Positions 35,726-44,411 of a stretch of DNA of 64,000 nt are shown here, piece by piece. Below the pieces are notes generated by a model, which was not told where the DNA came from, did no database searches, and was given only the letters and a program-made list of their open reading frames with translations. Made by a program: the position numbers and the translations under genes. This DNA is from Candidatus Eiseniibacteriota bacterium (GTDB taxonomy: Bacteria > Eisenbacteria > RBG-16-71-46 > CAIMUX01). The stretch's first letter is position 1; each line of letters begins with the position of its first letter. The DNA lies in NCBI GenBank assembly GCA_016712505.1, contig JADJQY010000040.1:283509-347508 (forward strand), written 5' to 3'.

Positions 35726-36844
35726 ATGGTCATCCAGCGTCGACTCGCCCCTGCGATCTCCGCCGACCTGTCGCGAAAGCTGGTCCTCCTTTCGGGGCCG
35801 CGACAGGTTGGAAAGACCACGCTCGCCCGCGCGGTCGAGGATGGGGCGGAGTACCTCAACTACGACATCCTGACCCATCGACGCCGGATCCAGCGCGAGG
35901 AGTGGGATCGCGAGCGGAGCCTGCTGATCCTGGACGAACTCCACAAGATGCGCGGCTGGAAGGGTTGGCTCAAGGGGGTATGGGATGGTCGAGAGCCGAT
36001 CCAGAAGATCCTGGTGACCGGGTCGTCACGCCTCGACACGTTTCGGCGAGCAGGAGACTCGCTCGCCGGCCGATTCTTCCACCACCAGCTCCACCCGTTC
36101 ACGGTGCGCGAACTCCGCGGGCGCTTCGACCCCCGAGCGGCGGTAGGACGGCTCCTTCTGCGGGGAGGGTTTCCGGAGCCACTTCTGGCCACCTCGGACG
36201 AGGAGGCGGAACGCTGGAGGACTTCACATCTCGACCGTATCGTGCGCGACGACGTCGACGCGATCGAGCGGGTGCGGGATGTACGCCAGCTCGAACTCCT
36301 GGTCGAGCTGCTCTCCGAGCGGGTTGGGTCGAACGTTTCCTACCAGAACCTGGCCGAGGACCTCACGGTCAGCGCACCGACGGTCAAACGGTGGATCGAG
36401 GTGCTGGAAGCGCTGTGCGTGGTGTTCACCGTGCGTCCCTACACCCAAGCGCAGAGCCGGTCGTTGCGCAAGGAACCGAAGGTCTACTTCTACGACCTCG
36501 GCCGAGTGCGCGGCGAAGCGGCGCGTCTGGAGAATCTGGTCGCCGGCCACCTTCTGGCGCGAAACTCGTTCCTGTCATCGACCAAGGGGCAACGGCGAGA
36601 GCTCCACTACGTGCGCGACAAGGAGCGACGTGAGGTCGACTTCCTCACGATCGTCGACCGTCGTCCGGAGTTCCTGATCGAGGTCAAGACGGCGGACGAG
36701 TCGATCTCGCCCGCCCTGGCGTACTACGCCGCGAGGATCGAGTGCCCGGCGCTCCAGTTGGTGCTCACCGCCGCGCGGGCATCCACCCGCGCGCTCGCCC
36801 GCGTCGCTCCGGTCGCGAGTTGGCTTGCCGATCTCGAGGCGTAG
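35726..36844 (+). CDS. AAA_14/DUF4143 family ATPase
   Basis: The protein has 372 residues. Walker A is GPRQVGKTTLA (residues about 24-34) and Walker B is SLLILDELHK. A conserved VTGSSRLD arginine-sensor region follows. After a winged-helix segment (VSYQNLAEDLTVSAPTVKRW) the C-terminal DUF4143 domain ends in a restriction-endonuclease-like fold signature (EVDFLTIVDRRPEFLIEVKT). Proteins of this family are widespread, often mobile or in multiple copies, and their biological role is unclear; some resemble toxin-antitoxin or defence ATPases. It is a single gene with its own palindromic promoter, unrelated in function to the operon that starts 80 bp downstream. Confidence 0.85.
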   Translation: MVIQRRLAPAISADLSRKLVLLSGPRQVGKTTLARAVEDGAEYLNYDILTHRRRIQREEWDRERSLLILDELHKMRGWKGWLKGVWDGREPIQKILVTGSSRLDTFRRAGDSLAGRFFHHQLHPFTVRELRGRFDPRAAVGRLLLRGGFPEPLLATSDEEAERWRTSHLDRIVRDDVDAIERVRDVRQLELLVELLSERVGSNVSYQNLAEDLTVSAPTVKRWIEVLEALCVVFTVRPYTQAQSRSLRKEPKVYFYDLGRVRGEAARLENLVAGHLLARNSFLSSTKGQRRELHYVRDKERREVDFLTIVDRRPEFLIEVKTADESISPALAYYAARIECPALQLVLTAARASTRALARVAPVASWLADLEA

Positions 36845-36911
36845 ATCCCGGGGCGCGATCCCTCGCGAGGCTGCGAGTTCCCAGGTCCTTCCGCATCCCC
36901 CGCCGGTCGGC

Positions 36912-36917
36912 TAGACT
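36912..36917 (+). promoter_or_regulatory. Possible -10 element of the HMG-CoA reductase operon
   Basis: TAGACT lies 8 bases before the ATG at 36926 and no ribosome binding site lies between, so the first gene may be translated from a leaderless mRNA as proposed for the preceding gene. No good -35 hexamer is seen. Confidence 0.3.
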
Positions 36918-36925
36918 CTTTCCCC

Positions 36926-38209
36926 ATGCCCATCTCACGAGAACAGGCGATCGAGATCGTTCGGCGGCTCAGTCAGGCCGGGCCGATCGAGGAACTGGCC
37001 GCGCGGCTAGCTCCCAAGTCGGCGGCGGAGCGGCCCTTTCCTCCGGATGTGCCGCGTCCGAGCGATGGCGGCGCGACCGGGCGCGACGCGCGACTGGAGT
37101 TCCTCCGCGGGCTGGGCCACGACCTGCCGCACCTGCGGGGTGCGGCTCCCGCGCCCGAGCCGGAGACCTTGCAAGGGAACATCGAGAACTACATCGGCAT
37201 GGCCCAGATGCCGGTCGGCCTGGTCGGCCCGCTGCGGATCAACGGCCTGCACGCCAATGGTGACTACTACGTCCCGCTGGCCACCACCGAGGGGGCACTG
37301 GTCGCGAGCTACCATCGCGGCGCGCGCCTGGTCACCCGGTCGGGAGGGGTTTCGACCCTGACCACGGCGGAGCAGGTCCAGCGGGCGCCGGGGTTCGTCT
37401 TCGCGAGCCTCCCCGACGCGGGACGATTCGCCGCCTGGGCGATCTGCCAGTTCGAACGGATGAAAGAGGTCGCGGCGACCCGCACCCGGCACGGCCGCCT
37501 GGAGGATCTCCAGGTCCACATCGAGACTCGCACGGTCTATCTGATCCTGCAGTACTACACCGGTGACGCCGCGGGACAGAACATGGTGACCCTCTGCACC
37601 GAGGCGGTCTGCGCCGACCTGATGGCCCGGACGGAGATCCAGCCGACTCACTGGTTCGTCGAGTCGAACATGTCGGGGGACAAGAAGGCGACGGTGCTCA
37701 GTTTCCTTCACGGGCGCGGGCGGAAGGTGATCGCGGAGGTGACGCTTCCGCGCGAGCGGGTGACCCGCGGGCTGCACACCACCCCGGAACGGATGTGCGA
37801 CTACTGGCGGATGAGTTTCGTCGGTGGAGCGCAGAGCGGCTCGATCGGCGTGAGCGGTCACGTGGCGAACGGTCTTGCCGCCCTCTTCATCGCCTGCGGG
37901 CAGGATGCCGCCTGCGTGAGCGAGGCGAGCGTCGGAATCACGCGCATGGAAGTGACCGCGGCGGGCGACCTCTGGGTCGGGATCGACTTGCCGAATTTGA
38001 TCGTCGGCTCGGTCGGTGGCGGCACCCGCATGCCGACCGCGCGCGAGTGCCTGCGCATCCTCGATTGCGAAGGAACCGGGAAGGGGGCCCGCCTGGCCGA
38101 GGTCGCGGCCGCGCTGGTCCTGGCGGGCGAGATCTCGATCGTTGGAGCGCTCTGCGCCGGAGAGTTTGCCCGGGCACATGCGGACCACGGACGCCCCAAC
38201 CCGGCGTGA
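36926..38209 (+). CDS. Class I 3-hydroxy-3-methylglutaryl-CoA reductase
   Basis: The protein has 427 residues. It reduces HMG-CoA to mevalonate with NADPH, the committed step of the mevalonate route to isoprenoids. All catalytic positions are visible: Glu122 in TTEG, Lys253 in SGDKK, Asp327 in GQDAA and His418 in ARAHADHG. The substrate and cofactor motifs ENYIGMAQMPVGLVGPL, TGDAAGQNM and GSVGGGT are also present. The pattern is class I, more typical of eukaryotes and archaea than the bacterial class II. There is no membrane anchor. It opens the seven-gene operon; no other mevalonate pathway gene is in the window, so either these lie elsewhere or mevalonate itself is used in an unusual way. 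Confidence 0.93.
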   Translation: MPISREQAIEIVRRLSQAGPIEELAARLAPKSAAERPFPPDVPRPSDGGATGRDARLEFLRGLGHDLPHLRGAAPAPEPETLQGNIENYIGMAQMPVGLVGPLRINGLHANGDYYVPLATTEGALVASYHRGARLVTRSGGVSTLTTAEQVQRAPGFVFASLPDAGRFAAWAICQFERMKEVAATRTRHGRLEDLQVHIETRTVYLILQYYTGDAAGQNMVTLCTEAVCADLMARTEIQPTHWFVESNMSGDKKATVLSFLHGRGRKVIAEVTLPRERVTRGLHTTPERMCDYWRMSFVGGAQSGSIGVSGHVANGLAALFIACGQDAACVSEASVGITRMEVTAAGDLWVGIDLPNLIVGSVGGGTRMPTARECLRILDCEGTGKGARLAEVAAALVLAGEISIVGALCAGEFARAHADHGRPNPA

Positions 38210-38242
38210 GCCTCATCCACGTTGAACCCGCGAGGAGATGAG

Positions 38243-39181
38243 ATGGCCCCGCGCCGCAGCCTTGGTGCTCGCTTCTGGTCGTACCAGGCGGTGCGGTTTC
38301 CGCTCCCGGGATTCATTCCCCTCGTCACCGCGTTCGCCTTCTCCTCCGCGGCCTACTCGCGCGTGGTGCGCGGCGCGCCCGGCTTCATTCCCTGGGAGCG
38401 GTTCGCGGTCGGAGCGATCACCGCGCTGGTCTTCTTCTTCATGCTCCGCGTGCTCGACGAGCACAAGGATGCCGAGGTCGACGCGCGCTACCGGCCCGAG
38501 CTGCCGGTGCCGAGCGGGCTGATCTCCCTGGCCGAACTGCGCTGGATCGGCGGTTCGCTCGTCGCGCTCACCGTGGTTGCCAACGCGTTGCTCGCTCCGC
38601 CGCTTCTTCTGGCCTATCTGGTCGTCGTGGTCTGGGCCTCGTTGATGACCAAGGAGTTCTTCGTCCGGGAATGGCTGCGCACCCATCCGACGGCGTACCT
38701 GTTGACCCACATGGCGATCATGCCCGCGATCGACCTCTACACCACCGGGCTCGATTGGCTCGCCGAGGGCCAACCGGCGCCTCACGGGCTGGTCGCGTTC
38801 CTGATCGTCACCTTTCTGAACGGAGTTCTGATCGAGGTCGGACGCAAGCTGCGCGCGCCCGGCGAGGAGCGCGAGGGGGTCGACACCTACACGCGCGCCT
38901 GGGGACTGCGAGCCGCGCCGACGGTCTGGATCGCCACCCTTCTCGGCTCCGCCGGATTCGCATGGCTGGCCGCGCGCGACACCGGCACCGCGGGAGTGAC
39001 CTTGGCCTTCCTGATTCCCGCCGCGCTGCTCTGCGCCTGGCCGGCAGTCTCCTTCCTGCGTCGACCCGATCGTCGATCGGCCGCGCAGGCCGAGACGGCC
39101 AGTCAGCTCTGGCCGCTCTTCACCTACCTGCTCCTCGGCGCGGCCCCCTACGTCATGCGGCTCCTCGGGAGCGCGCGATGA
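38243..39181 (+). CDS. UbiA-family membrane prenyltransferase
   Basis: The protein has 312 residues. The ATG at 38243 follows GAGGAG. About eight membrane helices are visible, with the first Asp-rich motif as LDEHKDAEVD (binds the Mg-prenyl diphosphate) and the second active-site region as EVGRKLRAPGEEREGVDTY. UbiA enzymes transfer a polyprenyl or phytyl chain to an aromatic ring, a sugar or glycerol phosphate. The acceptor cannot be read from the sequence. The gene lies 33 bases after HMG-CoA reductase and overlaps the next gene by ATGA, so it uses the isoprenoid produced through the operon or a pool fed by it. Confidence 0.85.
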   Translation: MAPRRSLGARFWSYQAVRFPLPGFIPLVTAFAFSSAAYSRVVRGAPGFIPWERFAVGAITALVFFFMLRVLDEHKDAEVDARYRPELPVPSGLISLAELRWIGGSLVALTVVANALLAPPLLLAYLVVVVWASLMTKEFFVREWLRTHPTAYLLTHMAIMPAIDLYTTGLDWLAEGQPAPHGLVAFLIVTFLNGVLIEVGRKLRAPGEEREGVDTYTRAWGLRAAPTVWIATLLGSAGFAWLAARDTGTAGVTLAFLIPAALLCAWPAVSFLRRPDRRSAAQAETASQLWPLFTYLLLGAAPYVMRLLGSAR

Positions 39182-41901
39182 GCGCCTGGTTCTGGGTTCC
39201 CCGAGACGGCGGCCCGCTGCCTGATACCCGAACCGTGGGTGGGAAGGGACGACAGCTCGGGGCGCTCTCGAACCTCGCGGCGCGCCACGGCAGCCGGGTG
39301 CCCCGCTTCGTCGTCCTCCGCACCGAGGCGTTCGAGCGCTGGGCCGATGCTGGGGTCGGACCGAATGCTGCGAGCGATCTGCTTCCCGAGCCTCTGGCCA
39401 GCGGCCTCACCACGGTCTTGCGCGAGAGCGGTCTGCAGGAAGCGTCACTCGCGGTGCGATCCTCGGCCACCCGCGAGGACGGGAGCTCCGCATCGTTCGC
39501 CGGGCAGTTCGACTCGGTCCTGTCGGTGCCGGGAAACGACCCCCGCCGGCTGCACGCCGCCATCCGTCAGGTCTGGGCCTCGGCGGCGGGCGCGCGGGCG
39601 GTGGCCTATCAGGCGCAGCAGACGGGCGAGGCCGATGCCCGGATCATGATGGCGGTGGTGCTGCAGGAGATGGTCGAGCCGGCCGCCGCGGGCGTCGGGT
39701 TCGCCATCGACCCCGTCACCGGGGACCTCGACTCGGCAGTGGTCAGCGCGGTCTTCGGTCTGGGTGAAGGGCTGGTGAGCGGCGAACTCGACGCCGATAG
39801 CTGGCATGTCGCCAAGGGCGGCAGCCTCCGCTACACCGGCGCGCACAAGACCCATGCGGTGCGCTCCGCCTCCGGAGGCGGGACGGTCCTCACGCCGCTC
39901 GACCCGGCGCTTGCCGAGGCGCCGGTGCTCTCCGATGCGGAGGCGCGCGAGGTCGCCCGCACCGTGCGCGCCATCTCCGAGGAGCTGGGAGCGCCGCAAG
40001 ATATCGAGTGGGCGATCACGGACGAAGGCGGCACCCGCTCGCTCGTTCTCCTGCAGACGCGTCCGGTGACCACGCGACCGCGAGCTACCGCCTCCGCGGC
40101 TCCATCCGCGGGCGTGAGCTATCTTCCCCCCCCCTCCGCGGACGATCCGACCGGCCCGGGGCGGAGAGTGTGGGACAACAGCAACATCATCGAGAGCTAC
40201 TCGGGCGTCACCACCCCGCTCACCTTCAGCTTCGCCCGTGGGGTCTACGAGGATGTCTACCGTCAGTTCTGCCGCTTGATGGGAGTGAGCGAGGACCTGA
40301 TCGCCGAAAGTCACGGTGTCTTCGCCTACATGCTCGGACTGGTGCGCGGGCGCGTCTACTACAGCCTGATCAACTGGTATCGACTGATCGCGCTCCTGCC
40401 CGGCTTCGAGTGGAACCGCTCCTTCATGGAACGGATGATGGGGGTGCGCGAGGCGCTGGAAGCGCCGCCCCCCGCGCCCGACAGCGGCAGCCGGATGCGC
40501 GACCTCTTCCGCCTGCTCCGCATGCTCGCCCGCATGGTGCGCGAGCACGGCCGGCTGAAGCACGAGGTCCCGGCCTTCCACGCCCGGGTGCGCGGAACCC
40601 TCGATCCCCTGAAGGGTCAGGACCTCTCGACCTGGGACGAGCAGCGGATCGCCGCCCTCTACCGCAAACTCGAGCGCGAACTCCTGCAACACTGGCGTCC
40701 GCCGCTGGTGAACGACTTCTTCGCCATGATCTTCTTCGGCGTGCTCGGTCGTCTGATCGAACGCTGGCTGCCGGATGCGCCGGTCACGCTGGGCAACGAC
40801 CTCCTCTGCGGCGAGGGCGGGATCATCTCGACCGAGCCGGCGAGGCGGGTGATGGCGCTGGCCCGGCGCGCCCGCGAGGAAGCCGCTCCAGCCGCCGCCT
40901 TCGCGGCAGAGCCCGATGACGCGGCGCTCTGGGTCCGGCTCGGCGCCGACCCCGCGCTCACCTCGTTCCGCGCCGCCCTCGACGAGTACATCGAGGCGTT
41001 CGGGGATCGCTGCCTGGAGGAGCTCAAGCTCGAGACGGTCACGCTTCGCGAGGATCCCTCTTTCCTGATCCGGATGGTGCGGGCCTACGCCGGCCAGGGC
41101 TCGATCGACCCCGACGCGGCGCGCGAGCATGAGCGGAAGATCCGGCGCGGGGCGGAAGCGCTGGTGCGCGGACAGCTCTCGGGCTGGCGGCGTCCGTTCT
41201 TCTTCTGGGTCCTCCGCGGAGCGCGGGCGCGGGTCCGCGACCGGGAGAATCTCCGGTTCGAGCGGACCCGGGTCTTCGGCATCGTGCGGCGCATGGTGCT
41301 CGGCCTCGGCGCCGCCTTCACGCGCGACGGCCGGCTGCGCGAGGTGCGCGAGGTCTTCTGGCTCACCACCCCGGAGGCCCTCGCGGTGGCCGAGGGGAAG
41401 CGCCCGGCGACTGACCTGCGGGAGCTGGTCGCGCAGCGTTCGGTGCAGTTTCGCGCCTGGCAGGAGGAGCTCCCTCCACCCGACCGCTTCGAGTCGACCG
41501 GACCGCTCGGCGAGTGGGTCGGGCCGCGCGAGGCGGAGATTCCGCGCCCGGGCATCGGGGCCGCGCGCGAAGGAGACCTCACCGGGACCGGTTGTTGCCC
41601 GGGCGTGGTGCGCGCCCCAGTTCGCATCGTGCGCGATCCGCGCGAGGCGACGAACCTCACGGGGAGGATCCTGGTCGCGGAGCGGACCGACCCAGGCTGG
41701 ACGTTGCTCTTCCCCGCGGCGCAGGGGCTCCTGGTGCAACGCGGCAGTCTCCTGAGCCACTCTGCCATCGTGGCCCGCGAGATGGGGCTCCCCTGCGTGG
41801 TCGGGATCGGTGGGTTGCTCGACACCCTGACCGACGGCGAAGTGGTCGAGATGGACGGCACGACCGGAGTGGTCCGCCGGATGACGGGAGAACGCGGATG
41901 A
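39178..41901 (+). CDS. PEP-synthase-like ATP-grasp dikinase with mobile His domain (rifampin phosphotransferase architecture)
   Basis: The protein has 907 residues from the ATG at 39178 (ATGA overlap with the UbiA stop). The order is an N-terminal PPDK/PEP-synthase ATP-binding domain (residues 1-300: GGKGRQLGALSNLA, SLAVRSSATREDG, IEWAITDEGG), a long unassigned central region (about 330-800), and a C-terminal swivelling phosphohistidine domain with H861 in RGSLLSHSAIVARE. The PEP/pyruvate-binding barrel of true PEP synthase is missing. The same three-part layout is found in rifampin phosphotransferase, where ATP gives AMP, Pi and a phosphorylated acceptor. The acceptor here is probably a lipid or a head-group precursor bound by the central domain. 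Its upstream extension to 38671 is a shadow of the UbiA gene. Confidence 0.8.
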   Translation: MSAWFWVPRDGGPLPDTRTVGGKGRQLGALSNLAARHGSRVPRFVVLRTEAFERWADAGVGPNAASDLLPEPLASGLTTVLRESGLQEASLAVRSSATREDGSSASFAGQFDSVLSVPGNDPRRLHAAIRQVWASAAGARAVAYQAQQTGEADARIMMAVVLQEMVEPAAAGVGFAIDPVTGDLDSAVVSAVFGLGEGLVSGELDADSWHVAKGGSLRYTGAHKTHAVRSASGGGTVLTPLDPALAEAPVLSDAEAREVARTVRAISEELGAPQDIEWAITDEGGTRSLVLLQTRPVTTRPRATASAAPSAGVSYLPPPSADDPTGPGRRVWDNSNIIESYSGVTTPLTFSFARGVYEDVYRQFCRLMGVSEDLIAESHGVFAYMLGLVRGRVYYSLINWYRLIALLPGFEWNRSFMERMMGVREALEAPPPAPDSGSRMRDLFRLLRMLARMVREHGRLKHEVPAFHARVRGTLDPLKGQDLSTWDEQRIAALYRKLERELLQHWRPPLVNDFFAMIFFGVLGRLIERWLPDAPVTLGNDLLCGEGGIISTEPARRVMALARRAREEAAPAAAFAAEPDDAALWVRLGADPALTSFRAALDEYIEAFGDRCLEELKLETVTLREDPSFLIRMVRAYAGQGSIDPDAAREHERKIRRGAEALVRGQLSGWRRPFFFWVLRGARARVRDRENLRFERTRVFGIVRRMVLGLGAAFTRDGRLREVREVFWLTTPEALAVAEGKRPATDLRELVAQRSVQFRAWQEELPPPDRFESTGPLGEWVGPREAEIPRPGIGAAREGDLTGTGCCPGVVRAPVRIVRDPREATNLTGRILVAERTDPGWTLLFPAAQGLLVQRGSLLSHSAIVAREMGLPCVVGIGGLLDTLTDGEVVEMDGTTGVVRRMTGERG

Positions 41902-42992
41902 GTGGTGTCGAACAGAAGGCGGCCTTCGACTTCGTCCGCTACGCCAGCGTGTGGGAAGATGCCGACATCCTCTGTGAGGCGCTGGCCGAGTCGGCCCGCG
42001 GCGGGAGAGTTCTCTCGATCGCCTCCGCCGGGGACAACGCCCTCGCCCTCCTGACCCTCGATCCCGCAGAGGTGGTGGCGGTCGACCTCAACCGCGCGCA
42101 GATCGCCTGCGTGGAGCTCCGGCGGGTGGCCTTCCGCCGCCTCGACTACGAGCCGCTCTTGGCGTTCCTCGGGGTTCTCCCCGCGGCCGATCGGAACGCG
42201 ACCTACCACCGGCTCCGGAGCGAGCTCCCGGCCGACGCGGCGCGCTTCTGGGACGACCGACCGGCCGAGATCGCGAGTGGCGTGATCCACGCCGGCAAGT
42301 TCGAACGCTACTTCACTGCATTCCGCACGCGCATACTGCCCTTGGTTCACGGCGCCGGCATGGTGCGCCGGCTCCGCACCGGCCGTACCCTCGACGAGCA
42401 GCGTCGATTCTACTCCGATCGCTGGAACACCTGGCGCTGGCGGCTGCTCTTCAAGCTGTTCTTCAGCCGGTTCGTCATGGGTCGCCTCGGCCGCGACCCG
42501 GCGTTCTTCGATCATGTCGAGGGCTCGGTCGCCGAGCGGATCCTCGAACGAACACGCTACGCCCTGACCGAGATCCCGGTGGCGAGCAATCCGTACCTGG
42601 CCTACATCCTGACCGGGAGTTTTCCTCCGGAGGCGCTGCCGCTCTACCTGCGCCGATCGGTCTTCGAGGCGATCCGCTCGCGCCTGGATCGACTGACCGC
42701 CGTGGTGCAGCCGGCCGATCAGACCGCCGGACCGTTCCACGGGTTCAATCTCTCCGACATCTTCGAGTACATGTCGGAGGCCGAGCACGCCCGCGTCTAC
42801 GCGGCCCTGCTCGATCGCGCGGCGCCGGGAGCGCGCCTCGCCTACTGGAACATGCTCGCACCCCGCGGCGTGCCCCGCGAAGAGACCCGCGCCCGCGCCC
42901 TGCCGGAGCTGGCCGCATCGCTCCATGCCCGCGATCAAGCCTGGTTCTACCAGCGGTTCCATGTCGATCAAGTAGAGGCCAGCGGCGGATGA
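41898..42992 (+). CDS. btaA-like: BtaA-like (DUF3419) S-adenosylmethionine 3-amino-3-carboxypropyl transferase
   Basis: The protein has 364 residues from the ATG at 41898 (ATGA overlap with the dikinase stop). The N-terminus FDFVRYASVWEDADILCEAL and the SAM-site region VLSIASAGDNALALL ... VVAVDLNRAQ are the DUF3419 pattern. The middle FSRFVMGRLGRDPAFFDHV and the C-terminal GFNLSDIFEYMSE are also typical. BtaA moves the aminocarboxypropyl group of SAM to diacylglycerol, giving the homoserine ether head group of betaine lipids. BtaB (N-methylation) is not next to it. In this setting the acceptor may be an isoprenoid alcohol or ether lipid rather than diacylglycerol; that is inference. Confidence 0.82.
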   Translation: MSGVEQKAAFDFVRYASVWEDADILCEALAESARGGRVLSIASAGDNALALLTLDPAEVVAVDLNRAQIACVELRRVAFRRLDYEPLLAFLGVLPAADRNATYHRLRSELPADAARFWDDRPAEIASGVIHAGKFERYFTAFRTRILPLVHGAGMVRRLRTGRTLDEQRRFYSDRWNTWRWRLLFKLFFSRFVMGRLGRDPAFFDHVEGSVAERILERTRYALTEIPVASNPYLAYILTGSFPPEALPLYLRRSVFEAIRSRLDRLTAVVQPADQTAGPFHGFNLSDIFEYMSEAEHARVYAALLDRAAPGARLAYWNMLAPRGVPREETRARALPELAASLHARDQAWFYQRFHVDQVEASGG

Positions 42993-44398
42993 CCAGCACC
43001 CTGCCGATTCCCCGGAATGACGCCACCCTGGCCGGTGAACTGATCGCGGCCGCGATCGTCGGTGCGATCTTCCTGCTCTTACTCGGGCTGGCGGAGCTGT
43101 GGCGCCGCGCCCTGTCGCCTCCGGCCGAGTGGACCCGCAAGTTCGTCCACATGTCGAGCGGCGTGCTGGCCGGATTCTTCCCCTGGATCTTCCGCACTCA
43201 TTGGACCCTGCTCGTCCTGGGCACCGCGATGGTGACGATCTTCACCGTGGGGCGCCGCCGCGGCTGGTTCCGGGCGGTACTCGGGGTGGAGCGCTCCTCG
43301 TCCGGGGAACGCTGGTTTCCGGTCGGGGTCTATCTCTTGAACGTGATCGCGCGGGAGCAACCGGTCTTCTACCTCATCTCGCTCTCCGCCCTGGTCGTCT
43401 CCGACGCGCTGGCCGCGCTCCTCGGAACCCGCTACGGTGAGCACCACTTTCCGGTCGGCGGCGGGCGCAAGAGCTTCGAAGGATCCGCCGTCTTCCTGCT
43501 CACCACCTTTCTCGGCGTTCACCTCCCGCTGCTGCTCCTCACCGATCTCGGACGGACCGAGTGCGTGGTGATCGCGCTCCAGCTCGCCCTGATCACCACC
43601 GCCTTCGAGGCGATCGCGCAGCACGGCAACGACAACTTGATCGTGCCCCTCGCCACCTACTACCTGCTGGTCAAGATGACCGCCCACGACGCGCACTGGA
43701 TCGTGCTCCAGCTCGCCGCCCAGCTCGGCATGCTCGTCTTCATGCTGCTCCTGGCGCGCGGCAATCGATTCCTCTCCTTCGCCGGCGCACTGGCCGCGCA
43801 CCTGGTGCTCTACGCCGCCTGGAGCCTGGGCGGGCCGCGTTGGACCCTCGCCCCCGCGCTCACCCTGGCGGGTTACCTGGCAGTGGTCATGGCCCATCTT
43901 CGCGGCTCGGAGCCTCCGGCCGGCGGCCACCAGGTGCAGGGCGTCTTCTACGTCAGCGTGGTTGCGGTGCTGCTGCTCTTCCTCGACAACAGCCTCTCGA
44001 CCCTGCCACGGTTCGGCAGTCCCACGCCGCGGGAGCACCCTCTCTTCGCCCCCTTCGTCGGCGCGCTGGCCGCACCGTTGGCCATCACCATCGGCCGCCA
44101 TCTCGAACCTCGGCCCCTTCTGCCGGGACTCGATCGCCGCTGGCTGCTCGGTGGCGTGATCGCCTTCCTCGCGGTGCCGCCGCTCGCCCTTCTGACCGTC
44201 GGCACGCTCCACCTCCCGATCGATCTGGCCTGCGCCGCCGCGATGGTGGCGCTCGCGCTCCTGATCTACGCGTTCCTGCGCGGACGGGGTGAGCCCACCG
44301 CCGACCTGCCGCTCGACCTGCGCACCCAGGGATTGGCGGCCGCCCTCTCCTCCCTCGTGGTCACGCCGCTCTACCTCCGCTGGATCGGCATCATCTGA
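42989..44398 (+). CDS. Membrane CTP-dependent lipid kinase-like protein (dolichol/phytol kinase, SEC59/DGK1 type)
   Basis: The protein has 469 residues from the ATG at 42989 (ATGA overlap). It has about twelve membrane helices. The family motifs are RKFVHMSSGVLAGFFPWIF near residue 50, SDALAALLGTRYGEHHF, and GRKSFEGSAVFLLTTF, the pattern of polyprenol, phytol and CTP:diacylglycerol kinases and of the related cytidylyltransferases. These use CTP to phosphorylate a lipid alcohol in the membrane. It is about twice the usual 200-250 residues; the second half is an extra set of membrane helices of unknown function. It fits a step that activates the isoprenoid alcohol or final lipid of the operon. 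Confidence 0.75.
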   Translation: MTSTLPIPRNDATLAGELIAAAIVGAIFLLLLGLAELWRRALSPPAEWTRKFVHMSSGVLAGFFPWIFRTHWTLLVLGTAMVTIFTVGRRRGWFRAVLGVERSSSGERWFPVGVYLLNVIAREQPVFYLISLSALVVSDALAALLGTRYGEHHFPVGGGRKSFEGSAVFLLTTFLGVHLPLLLLTDLGRTECVVIALQLALITTAFEAIAQHGNDNLIVPLATYYLLVKMTAHDAHWIVLQLAAQLGMLVFMLLLARGNRFLSFAGALAAHLVLYAAWSLGGPRWTLAPALTLAGYLAVVMAHLRGSEPPAGGHQVQGVFYVSVVAVLLLFLDNSLSTLPRFGSPTPREHPLFAPFVGALAAPLAITIGRHLEPRPLLPGLDRRWLLGGVIAFLAVPPLALLTVGTLHLPIDLACAAAMVALALLIYAFLRGRGEPTADLPLDLRTQGLAAALSSLVVTPLYLRWIGII

Positions 44399-44411
44399 AA
44401 GGGAACCCGCC

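Noticed and set aside
39445..41760. 771-residue minus-strand open frame over the dikinase gene
   Set aside because: No recognisable domain, codon use reflects the complement of the dikinase gene, and it has no ribosome binding site.
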